NCBI GenBank assembly: GCA_036274055.1
Contig: DASUGM010000159.1
Location: 1-5,235, forward strand
Source: DASUGM01 sp036274055
GTDB lineage: Bacteria > Acidobacteriota > Vicinamibacteria > Vicinamibacterales > SCN-69-37
DNA length: 5,235 bases
Reading direction: 5' to 3'
The position numbers and the translations under genes are program-made. Each line of letters opens with the position of its first letter. Position 1 is the stretch's first letter. Of this stretch, positions 1-5,235 are shown one piece after another. The notes below the pieces were generated by a model, which ran no database searches, was not told the DNA's origin, and worked only from the letters and a program-made list of their open reading frames with translations.

Positions 1-1
1 G

Positions 2-343
2 GCGGCCCTGCGCGACGGCAACTCCTTTTTCATTTTCCCGGAAGGGACGCGGAGCAAGACGGGGGAGTTGCTTCCGTTCAAGAAGGGCGGCCTGATCATG
101 GCGATCAAGGCGCAGGCGCCGATCGTGCCGGTCGCGGTCGCGGGTGCGCGCGACGCGATGCGCAAGGGCAGTCCGTTGATCTGGCCGACGACGGTCACCG
201 TGGCGTTGCAGCCGGCGGTCGCGACGACTGGCCTGACCATCGAGGACCGCGACGTCGTGATCGCCGACGTCCGCGCCGCCATCGCGCGCGGGCTCCAAGC
301 GGACGGGGGTGTCACGCGCGAGCGACCCCCGTCCCCTTTATAA
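2..343 (+). CDS. plsC: 1-acylglycerol-3-phosphate O-acyltransferase (PlsC/LPLAT family), C-terminal part
   Basis: The gene is cut by the left edge; 113 residues up to a TAA at 341-343 are visible. PlsC enzymes transfer an acyl chain from acyl-ACP or acyl-CoA to lysophosphatidic acid at the inner membrane face, giving phosphatidic acid for phospholipid synthesis. The visible part carries the family glycerophosphate-binding motif FPEGTRS (visible residues 12-18), then the LPFKKGG stretch, and the later block APIVPVAVAG. The upstream HX4D catalytic motif and any membrane segment lie outside the window. The tail after about visible residue 75 is ordinary for the family and ends in a proline- and arginine-rich stretch. 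The stop codon overlaps the TATAAT proposed as the rex promoter. The family call is firm; the exact acyl acceptor is inferred, since related LPLAT proteins share these motifs. Confidence 0.88.
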   Translation, partial: AALRDGNSFFIFPEGTRSKTGELLPFKKGGLIMAIKAQAPIVPVAVAGARDAMRKGSPLIWPTTVTVALQPAVATTGLTIEDRDVVIADVRAAIARGLQADGGVTRERPPSPL

Positions 344-344
344 T
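339..344 (+). promoter_or_regulatory. Candidate -10 element (TATAAT) of a rex promoter
   Basis: A perfect TATAAT stands out in GC-rich sequence and overlaps the plsC stop codon. Transcription would begin near 350-352, only a few bases before the GTG at 354, giving an mRNA with almost no leader. No recognisable -35 box occurs at 16-18 bp spacing (about 315-322 reads only GC-rich sequence). The promoter call therefore rests on the -10 match and its position alone. Confidence 0.45.
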
Positions 345-351
345 CCAGCCC

Positions 352-370
352 TTGTGAAAGTACGGAACAA
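352..370 (+). promoter_or_regulatory. Possible Rex operator (imperfect dyad)
   Basis: The site reads TTGTGAA, a 5-nt spacer, then GGAACAA. Known Rex operators follow TTGTGAA-N4-TTCACAA. Here the left half is perfect, only ACAA of the right half matches, and the spacer is one base too long. It lies immediately downstream of the TATAAT and over the proposed rex start codon, where a bound repressor would block transcription. Rex autoregulation is known in other bacteria. The poor right half keeps this tentative. Confidence 0.25.
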
Positions 371-1031
371 GCCGCGGGGCAATGGCGACCAGGTGTCGGA
401 ACTCACGGCCGGTCGGCTCTCCGTGTATTTGCGTTGTCTGAATACGCTCGATGCGGCCGGCGTGAAGACGATCTCGTCGAAGGCGCTGGCGGAGCAATTC
501 CACCTCAACGCCGCGCAGATCCGGAAAGACCTCGCCTATTTCGGCGAGTTCGGCGTGCGCGGCGTCGGCTACTACGTCAAGGAACTCAAGCGCCATCTGC
601 GGATGATCCTGGGGCTCGATCGCACGGTGCGCGTCGCCATTCTCGGCGCCGGCAACCTCGGCCTGGCGCTTGCCGACTATCCCGGCTTCCGCGAAGAGGG
701 CTTCGCCATCGTCGCGCTCTTCGACACCGAACGGACCAAGATCGGCCGCCGCTCGAAGGGCGGCGTGCGCATCCACGAGATCGGCGAGTTCCGGAAGATG
801 GTCAAGAAGGACGCGATCGACATCGCCGTCGTCGCCGTGCCCGCCGACTCGGCTCAGGGGGTCGTCAACACCGCGGTGCAGGCCGGCATCCGGGCGATCC
901 TGAATTTCTCGCCGGGCTCGCTGAAAGTGCCGCCTGGCGTGAAGCTGAAGAACGTCGACCTGACGGTCTCGATGGAGAGCCTGTCGTTTTTCCTCGCGCG
1001 CGGGGAGGAGACCGATGCCGAAGTCACCTAG
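354..1031 (+). CDS. rex: Redox-sensing transcriptional repressor Rex
   Basis: Rex is a cytoplasmic homodimeric repressor that binds DNA when NADH is low and lets go when NADH rises, controlling fermentation and respiration genes. Counting from GTG 354 (225 residues; the family is usually about 210-230), residues 17-85 form the winged helix, with the family-typical AAQIRKDLAYFGEFGVRG. A Rossmann domain follows with GAGNLG at 98-103 and an acidic Asp124 after the second strand, as expected for NAD(H) binding. The end (MESLSFFLARG, 207-217) matches the C-terminal helix swapped between subunits. Start choice is uncertain: GTG 309 would add 15 residues and overlap plsC, with only a weak GGA upstream; GTG 393 would begin right at the conserved SELT. 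I prefer 354 because it fits the TATAAT at 339-344. The last 17 bases overlap moaC, implying co-transcription. Confidence 0.95.
   Translation: MKVRNKPRGNGDQVSELTAGRLSVYLRCLNTLDAAGVKTISSKALAEQFHLNAAQIRKDLAYFGEFGVRGVGYYVKELKRHLRMILGLDRTVRVAILGAGNLGLALADYPGFREEGFAIVALFDTERTKIGRRSKGGVRIHEIGEFRKMVKKDAIDIAVVAVPADSAQGVVNTAVQAGIRAILNFSPGSLKVPPGVKLKNVDLTVSMESLSFFLARGEETDAEVT
1002..1010 (+). promoter_or_regulatory. Strong ribosome binding site for moaC
   Basis: GGGGAGGAG lies inside the rex 3' end and finishes four bases before the ATG at 1015. This decides the moaC start. The later in-frame ATG at 1045, where the protein begins to align with E. coli MoaC (LTH...), has only a GGCGG-like sequence in front of it. 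Confidence 0.7.
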
Positions 1032-1509
1032 GCGGCCGGCGGCGATGCTCACGCACGTCGATGAGCGCGGCCGCGTCGCGATGGTCGACGTCGGCGCGAA
1101 GCCGGCGACGGCGCGTGAAGCTGTCGCCTCGGCGGAGGTCCGGATGAACGCGGCGGCGCGGCACGCGGTCCGCACCAGGGCGGTCAAGAAGGGCGACCCG
1201 GTGCAGGCCGCGCGGCTGGCCGGGATCATGGCCGCCAAGCGGACGGCCGATCTCATTCCGCTCTGCCATCAGATCGCGTTGACGTCGGTCGACGTCGACA
1301 TCCGTGCGACCGCCACGGGTTACGCGTTGCGCGCGCGCGCCGCGACCGTGCACCGCACCGGCGTCGAGATGGAGGCGCTGGTGGCCGTCAGCGTGGCGGC
1401 GCTGACGCTCTACGACATGCTCAAGGCCGTCGACAAGGCGATCGTCATCGGCCCGGTCATGCTGCTCGAGAAGCACGGCGGCCGGAGTGGCGCCTACCGT
1501 CGCCGCTGA
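1015..1509 (+). CDS. moaC: Cyclic pyranopterin monophosphate synthase MoaC
   Basis: MoaC acts in the cytoplasm after MoaA, converting 3',8-cyclo-7,8-dihydro-GTP to cyclic pyranopterin monophosphate, the first stable molybdenum-cofactor precursor. The 164 residues match the usual size (about 160) and align along the full family. Landmarks are MVDVGAK (23-29), the lysine/glycine turn KKGD (58-61), AGIMAAKRT (69-77), the active-site block DLIPLCHQ (79-86, His85), TGVEMEAL (115-122), and YDMLKAVDKAIVIGPV (133-148) with its conserved Asp and lysines. All expected catalytic positions appear intact. The first ten residues (basic, MPKSPRRPAA) extend beyond E. coli MoaC but follow a strong ribosome binding site. 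The start lies within rex, so translation is probably coupled. No other molybdopterin gene is in the window, so MoaA and the rest must be elsewhere. Confidence 0.95.
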   Translation: MPKSPRRPAAMLTHVDERGRVAMVDVGAKPATAREAVASAEVRMNAAARHAVRTRAVKKGDPVQAARLAGIMAAKRTADLIPLCHQIALTSVDVDIRATATGYALRARAATVHRTGVEMEALVAVSVAALTLYDMLKAVDKAIVIGPVMLLEKHGGRSGAYRRR

Positions 1510-1523
1510 CGCCGGACGCTGCC

Positions 1524-2501
1524 GTGAAAATCGTCCTCGCCGTACACGAGCCGCCGATGTGGACGCTGCCTCTCGCCGAGGTGGCGCGGATTCGTGCGCG
1601 TCTTGCGGACGATGAGGTCGTCGACGCCCGATCGAGCGTCGAGCGCATCGCCGCCTATCCCGGCGCCGAGGTCATCGTCGCCAACCGCATGAGCGCCGCG
1701 GAGTTCGATGCGGCGCGCGATGCGCAGTGGATTCACGCCACCGCCGTCGGCGTCGGCGGCCTGATGATTCCCGCGCTCATCGAAAGCGACGTCGTCGTCA
1801 CCAACACCAGAGGCGTGCACAGCGACGCGATCGCGGAGCACGCGCTGGCGCTGGCCCTGGCGGTGCGGCGCGGATTGCACATTGCCGGCGTGCGCCAGGC
1901 GGCGCGCGACTGGGCCCAGCTCGAGTTCGCGGACCGCCGCGTCAAGCTGCTCGCGGCTTCGCACATGGTCGTCGTCGGCCTGGGCGCGATCGGCTCGCGC
2001 GTCGCCGCGCTCGCCGCCGGGCTCGGCATGCGCGTGACCGGCGTGCGGCGCCATCCCAACGAGCCCCGTCCGGCCGGCGTCAGCGAGGTGTTCGGCCCCG
2101 ATCGTCTCCGTGAGGCGCTGGCGGATGCCGACGTCGTCGTGCTCGCCGTGCCGCGGACCGATCAGACGCGGGCGATGTTCGGCGCCGAGGAATTCGCCGC
2201 GCTGAAGCCGTCGGCAGTGTTCGTCAACGTCGCGCGCGGCCGCCTGGTGGACGAAAGCGCGCTCGTGGCAGCCCTCGAGCGCGGCCAGTTCGCCGGCGCC
2301 GGCCTCGACGCGTTTGAAACCGAGCCGCTGCCGGCCGACCATCCGCTGTGGCGGCTGCCAAACGTCTTGATCACGCCGCATATGGCCGCCTTCGCCGATG
2401 ACTACTGGCCGCCCGCCGTCGATCTCTTCCTCGAGAATGTCGCGCGCTACAAACGCAGCGAGCCGCTGATCAACGTCGTCCACAAGGGGCGCGGCTACTG
2501 A
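1524..2501 (+). CDS. D-2-hydroxyacid dehydrogenase (NAD(P)-dependent, GhrA-like)
   Basis: This is a 325-residue member of the D-isomer-specific 2-hydroxyacid dehydrogenase family, cytoplasmic enzymes that reversibly reduce 2-keto acids such as glyoxylate or hydroxypyruvate. The central Rossmann domain has VVVGLGAIGSRV (149-160). The catalytic trio is Arg238 (VNVARGR), Glu267 (ETEPLP) and His286 (ITPHMAA). After the second beta strand there is Val-Arg-Arg (174-176) instead of the Asp typical of NAD users, which predicts a preference for NADPH. The N-terminal substrate-binding half includes AVGVGGL (74-80), where substrate-contacting backbone is usual. The GTG start has a modest GGA at 1514-1516, seven bases upstream; ATG 1557 is an in-frame alternative but would remove the first strand MKIVLAV. 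The gene sits 14 bases after moaC and overlaps the next gene by one base. The exact substrate cannot be told from sequence, so no symbol is given. Confidence 0.92.
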   Translation: MKIVLAVHEPPMWTLPLAEVARIRARLADDEVVDARSSVERIAAYPGAEVIVANRMSAAEFDAARDAQWIHATAVGVGGLMIPALIESDVVVTNTRGVHSDAIAEHALALALAVRRGLHIAGVRQAARDWAQLEFADRRVKLLAASHMVVVGLGAIGSRVAALAAGLGMRVTGVRRHPNEPRPAGVSEVFGPDRLREALADADVVVLAVPRTDQTRAMFGAEEFAALKPSAVFVNVARGRLVDESALVAALERGQFAGAGLDAFETEPLPADHPLWRLPNVLITPHMAAFADDYWPPAVDLFLENVARYKRSEPLINVVHKGRGY

Positions 2502-4330
2502 TGAGCGAGGAACTCGAGGCCCTGCCGCCGACCGTCGCCCAGTTGCCGATGTTCGTTGCCGGGCGTTTCACCCGCCCGGACCTGATTGGCCGCTGCGGAC
2601 CCGCGACGATCACCACCTGGACCGGCCGCGAGTTCGTCGATCGGATTCGCGACGTCAGCCTCGGTCTCGGCACTCTCGGCGTGAAGAAGGGCGACCGTGT
2701 GGCGCTGCTCTCGGAGAGCCGTCCCGAGTGGCTGGTCGCGGATTTCGCGATTCTGACCGCCGGTGCGGTGTCGGTGCCGATTTACCCGACGCTTTCGGCG
2801 GAGCAGGTGGCGTTCATCCTGCACGACGCCGAGGTCAGCCTCGTCATCGTCTCGACCGTCGCGCAGTTCGAGAAAGTCCGCGCCGCCGTCGCCCAGACGC
2901 CGTCGATCAGAACGATCGTGATGCTCGAGATGCCGGCTGCCGACGCGGCGGCGTCCGCCGCTCAAGCCGGCACGCCGCCGGTGATCTCACTCGACGCGGT
3001 CGCCGCCGCCGGCCACAAACGCATCACCGACGGCTGGGGCGTCGGCCGCGAATTCCTGGACACGGCAAAGGGCGTGCGGCCGGAAGACCTGGCGATCATC
3101 ATCTACACGTCGGGCACCACTGGCGCGCCGAAGGGCGTGATGCTGACGCATGGCAACCTCGTCGCCAATCTCAAGGGCTGTCTCGACCGGTTCGAGCGGC
3201 GAGACGACGATGTGGCGCTGTCGTTCCTGCCGCTCTGCCATTCGTTCGAGCGCATCGTCGCCTACGTCTATCTGGCGAGCGGAATCGCGATGATCTTCGC
3301 GGAATCGATCGACACGATCGCCCGTGATCTGCTGCGCGTGCGCCCCACGGTCATGACCGGCGTGCCGCGCGTCTTCGAGAAGCTGCTGGCGCGCGTCACT
3401 GAGAAAGGGCGTGCGACGCCCGGGTTGAAACGCGCGATCTTCGACTGGGCGATGAAGGTGGCCGCCAGCCGGGGTGAAATGCTGCCGGAGGGCCGGGCGC
3501 TGTCGCCGTGGTTGGCGTTGAAATCGCGGCTCGCCGACCGGCTGGTCTTCCAGAAGATCCGTGACGGCGTTGGCGGACGTCTCCGCTACGCGGTGTCCGG
3601 CAGCGCGCCGCTGGGGGTCGCGCTGGGGCGGCTGTTCCACGGCCTCGGCCTGCCGATCCTCGAAGGCTACGGTCTGACCGAGACGTCGCCCGTCCTCTGC
3701 GCCATGCCGCTGCACGCGATCCGCTTTGGCACGGTCGGACCGCCGCTGTTCAACGTCGAACTCCGCATCTCCGACGACGGCGAGATCCTCGCCCGCGGGC
3801 CGAGCGTGATGGCGAGCTACTTCCGCCGGCCGGCCGACACCGCCGCCGCGCTCGACGGCGGCTGGTTCCACACCGGCGACATCGGCGAGCTCGACGACAA
3901 AGGCTATCTGCGGATCACCGATCGCAAGAAAGAAGTGATCGTCACTTCCGGCGGCAAGAAGATCGCGCCGGCGCCAATCGAGGCGCGGCTGCGCGAGCAT
4001 CCGCTGGTCAGCGAAGCCGTCGTGATCGGCGAGCAGCGTAATTTTCCGGCGGCGCTGCTGGTGCCCGATCTCGCGGCGCTGGCCGCGAAGCTCGGCGTCG
4101 ACACCGCGGCCGCGTCAGCGCGCGTCGGTGCCGACGACGTGCGCGCGTTGTTTCAGCAGAGTGTCGAGATGGCGAACGCCGGCCTCGCGCAATTCGAGAA
4201 GATCAAGAAGTTTGTGGTGCTCCCGGAGGAGTTCTCGATGAAAACCGGAGAACTCACACCGACGTTGAAGGTGAAACGGAAGGTTGTCGATCAGAAATAC
4301 CGCGAACAGATCGAGGCGATGTATCGGTAA
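2501..4330 (+). CDS. Long-chain acyl-CoA synthetase (AMP-forming, FadD15/FAA1-like)
   Basis: The 609-residue protein is a complete ANL-superfamily adenylating enzyme of the long-chain acyl-CoA synthetase type. It activates a fatty acid with ATP to acyl-AMP, then forms acyl-CoA, probably at the inner membrane face. Motifs in order: phosphate-binding loop YTSGTTGAPKG (202-212), LPLCHSFER (243-251), YAVSGSAPL (363-371), EGYGLTETSP (388-397), GWFHTGDIG (454-462), the hinge DRKKEVIVTSGGKKIAP (474-490), and ELTPTLKVKR (584-593), whose Lys590 is the probable adenylation lysine. Length and the GELTPTLK ending fit the FadD15/ACSL branch rather than E. coli FadD. An insert rich in alanine at 144-170 looks like a surface loop. 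The start ATG overlaps the previous stop (TGATG), with AAGGGG at 2484-2489 as ribosome binding site. No signal peptide or clear membrane segment is seen. Chain-length preference is unknown. Confidence 0.94.
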   Translation: MSEELEALPPTVAQLPMFVAGRFTRPDLIGRCGPATITTWTGREFVDRIRDVSLGLGTLGVKKGDRVALLSESRPEWLVADFAILTAGAVSVPIYPTLSAEQVAFILHDAEVSLVIVSTVAQFEKVRAAVAQTPSIRTIVMLEMPAADAAASAAQAGTPPVISLDAVAAAGHKRITDGWGVGREFLDTAKGVRPEDLAIIIYTSGTTGAPKGVMLTHGNLVANLKGCLDRFERRDDDVALSFLPLCHSFERIVAYVYLASGIAMIFAESIDTIARDLLRVRPTVMTGVPRVFEKLLARVTEKGRATPGLKRAIFDWAMKVAASRGEMLPEGRALSPWLALKSRLADRLVFQKIRDGVGGRLRYAVSGSAPLGVALGRLFHGLGLPILEGYGLTETSPVLCAMPLHAIRFGTVGPPLFNVELRISDDGEILARGPSVMASYFRRPADTAAALDGGWFHTGDIGELDDKGYLRITDRKKEVIVTSGGKKIAPAPIEARLREHPLVSEAVVIGEQRNFPAALLVPDLAALAAKLGVDTAAASARVGADDVRALFQQSVEMANAGLAQFEKIKKFVVLPEEFSMKTGELTPTLKVKRKVVDQKYREQIEAMYR

Positions 4331-4420
4331 TTGCCGGAATGCCGAATCGAGGGCATTGCCGGATTGGATTGCCGGATTGATCGATTGCCGCAATCATTGG
4401 CGGATTGCGACCATTGGACA

Positions 4421-4463
4421 AATTGACGGTTCGCGATTGACGGATTGACGGATTGACGGATTG
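4421..4463. repeat. 8-bp tandem repeat (GATTGACG) in the palindrome loop
   Basis: Three exact head-to-tail copies of GATTGACG occupy 4435-4458, followed by a partial GATTG (4459-4463). One diverged copy (AATTGACGG) precedes at 4421-4429, separated by a short TTCGC-type interruption. The unit differs by one base from the ATTGCCGG octamer in the arms, so loop and arms share an origin. Eight bases is not a multiple of three, and no gene here uses it. The array is of a kind that can expand or shrink by replication slippage. Confidence 0.88.
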
Positions 4464-4464
4464 C

Positions 4465-4491
4465 ATTGAGAGCTCTTCGATGCTCTTCAAT
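4465..4491. other. Small hairpin within the palindrome loop
   Basis: ATTGAGAGC (4465-4473) pairs with GCTCTTCAAT (4482-4491) with one bulged base and an 8-nt loop. Immediately after it, TGATC (4491-4495) can pair with GATCA (4500-4504), or alternatively TCTTG (4494-4498) with CAAGA (4503-4507). The folded loop would thus carry one or two side hairpins at the tip of the 70-bp stem. This is direct base-pair reading without an energy calculation. Confidence 0.55.
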
Positions 4492-4581
4492 GATCTTGCG
4501 ATCAAGAATGATTGCGGCAATCGATCAATTGGGCAATCCAATCCGGCAATGCCCTCGATTCGGCAATCCGGCAATTCGCCG

Positions 4582-5235
4582 CTATTGAAAGATTCTGCTT
4601 TGCCCGAGCGGCCACCAGCGGATCTGCACTTTCCCGATGATGTACTTCTTCGGCACCGCGCCCCAGGAGCGGCTGTCGCTGCTGTTGTTGCGGTGGTCGC
4701 CCATGACCCAGTAGTAGCCTTCGCGCAGCACTTCAGGCCCCCAGGTCGTGTGGTCGCGGTATTCCTCGGGGATGAAATCATCCGGCAGCGGAACGTCGTT
4801 GCGGTAGACGCGGCCGTCGACGCCGCGGATCGTGTCGCCCGGCTCGGCGACGATGCGCTTGACGAAGGATTTGTCGGGATCGTTCGGGTACAGCAGCATG
4901 ACGATGTCGCCGACCTGCGGATCGTGGCCGAAGGAACCGTAGACGGCCTTGTTGACGATCAGCCGATCCTGATCCTGCAGCGTCGGCGCCATGCTCTGGC
5001 CTTCGACGCGCGCGACCTGAAAGCCGAAGGTGACAATCAGCGTCGCGTAGACCGCCGCGGAGAGCAGCGTCTTGAACCAGGCGACGAGTTCCTCGATGAC
5101 GCGCGCCAGGGTCTGGCCGGCAGCCGGTTCGACGCCCGCCGGCTGAGCCGGGAGGATCGCGATCTGCGGCTCCGGGGCGGGTCGCAGTTCGTGCGGCCCG
5201 TCGGGCTCGATCGGTGGGGTCGCGTCTTGAATTGC
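4582..5235 (-). CDS. lepB: Type I signal peptidase LepB, 5' end beyond the window
   Basis: LepB is a membrane-anchored serine/lysine protease that removes signal peptides from exported proteins outside the inner membrane. The minus-strand frame is open to the right edge with no ATG, GTG or TTG codon upstream of Met82, so the start lies outside; 217 residues are visible. A proline-rich segment (visible 6-40) precedes one membrane segment (about 52-75, WFKTLLSAAVYATLIVTF). Then come box B EGQSMAPTL with catalytic Ser81, DRLIVNK (90-96), box D FVKRIVAEPGDTI with catalytic Lys126, and box E GDHRNNSSDSRSWG (179-192). A start at Met82 would lose Ser81 and the anchor, so it must be rejected. The protein is shorter than E. 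coli LepB after box D and has one visible anchor, resembling compact Gram-positive or cyanobacterial forms. It converges on the acyl-CoA synthetase gene, with the palindrome between them. Confidence 0.95.
   Translation of the reverse strand, partial: AIQDATPPIEPDGPHELRPAPEPQIAILPAQPAGVEPAAGQTLARVIEELVAWFKTLLSAAVYATLIVTFGFQVARVEGQSMAPTLQDQDRLIVNKAVYGSFGHDPQVGDIVMLLYPNDPDKSFVKRIVAEPGDTIRGVDGRVYRNDVPLPDDFIPEEYRDHTTWGPEVLREGYYWVMGDHRNNSSDSRSWGAVPKKYIIGKVQIRWWPLGQSRIFQ

Larger units (their letters stand above)
4329..4576. repeat. Large imperfect palindrome filling the gap between convergent genes
   Basis: The left arm 4329-4398 and right arm 4507-4576 are reverse complements at 67 of 70 positions; mismatches are at 4339, 4374 and 4375 and their partners 4566, 4531 and 4530. 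The loop is 108 nt (4399-4506). The left arm starts within the TAA stop of the acyl-CoA synthetase gene, and the right arm ends five bases before the lepB stop on the other strand. Arms are made of copies of an ATTGCCGG-like octamer (for example 4355-4362, 4368-4375, and 4384-4390 in part). No T-run follows either arm, so it is not a classical intrinsic terminator. It could still end or protect both converging transcripts as a long RNA hairpin, or be a dispersed palindromic or MITE-like repeat. No target-site duplication is evident at its ends. The pairing was read base by base; function is inference. Confidence 0.92.

Noticed and set aside
312..1256. Long minus-strand open frame (314 codons) opposite rex and moaC
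   Set aside because: The protein is arginine-, alanine- and aspartate-rich with no recognisable domain, and runs opposite two well-supported conserved genes. It is the usual antisense by-product of GC-rich codon use.
1494..2483. 329-codon minus-strand open frame opposite the dehydrogenase gene
   Set aside because: It reads as low-complexity His/Arg/Asp/Gly sequence without motifs. The plus strand has all catalytic residues of a known family.
2987..4000. 337-codon minus-strand open frame inside the acyl-CoA synthetase gene
   Set aside because: It has no domain features, and the plus-strand protein has every ANL motif intact, so the antisense frame is a shadow.
4421..4463. Short direct repeats considered as a CRISPR array
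   Set aside because: Units are 8 bp, directly abutting and without spacers, and no cas genes are nearby. It is a simple tandem repeat.
4329..4576. Palindrome considered as an insertion sequence with terminal inverted repeats
   Set aside because: The 108-nt interior has no transposase, no flanking target duplication is seen, and the ends coincide with gene stops. A non-autonomous element remains possible but is not supported enough to call it mobile.
4254..4781. Minus-strand open frame across the palindrome encoding repeats such as NPSIRQS
   Set aside because: The peptide repeats are a translation of the octamer repeats. The frame overlaps the 3' ends of two real genes out of frame and has no credible start or domain.
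4582..4992. Complete short LepB starting at the minus-strand ATG at 4990-4992
   Set aside because: This start would drop the catalytic serine immediately before it and the membrane anchor. The frame stays open with clear LepB sequence upstream, so the gene is longer and cut by the window edge.

Overview
This is a GC-rich bacterial chromosome segment with tightly packed genes. Gene content and protein style (a Rex that reads closely like acidobacterial Rex, a FadD15-type acyl-CoA ligase, a short LepB) suggest an Acidobacteriota member, perhaps Vicinamibacteria-like. That placement is an impression from the sequences, not the result of a search. No mobile element, CRISPR array, defence locus, tRNA or rRNA is visible.

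Layout. Bases 2-343 hold the 3' end of a PlsC-type 1-acylglycerol-3-phosphate acyltransferase. A compact same-strand cluster follows: rex (354-1031), moaC (1015-1509), a D-2-hydroxyacid dehydrogenase (1524-2501) and a long-chain acyl-CoA synthetase (2501-4330). Junctions are a 17-nt overlap, a 14-nt gap and a 1-nt TGATG overlap, so this is very probably one transcript. A perfect TATAAT lies across the plsC stop codon, just before the likely rex start. A partial Rex-operator-like dyad overlaps that start, which suggests an internal promoter with possible autoregulation. On the minus strand, convergent with the cluster, is lepB (type I signal peptidase), whose 5' end lies beyond the right edge.

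The most unusual part is the gap between the two convergent stop codons (4331-4581). It is almost entirely one long imperfect palindrome: two 70-nt arms (4329-4398 and 4507-4576) pair at 67 of 70 positions around a 108-nt loop. Arms and loop are both made of variants of one octamer (ATTGCCGG / ATTGACGG), including a clean 8-bp tandem array, and the loop can form further small hairpins. It looks less GC-rich than the flanking genes. It may act as a bidirectional transcript end or RNA-stabilising hairpin, or be a dispersed palindromic repeat.

How the genes relate. plsC and the acyl-CoA ligase both concern fatty acid and phospholipid metabolism. Rex senses the NADH/NAD+ ratio, MoaC makes the molybdopterin precursor needed by many redox enzymes, and the dehydrogenase is a nicotinamide-dependent 2-ketoacid reductase. 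A redox theme is plausible, but the cluster may also be simple packing of housekeeping genes. I do not see an evident new biochemical system; the palindrome is the best lead.
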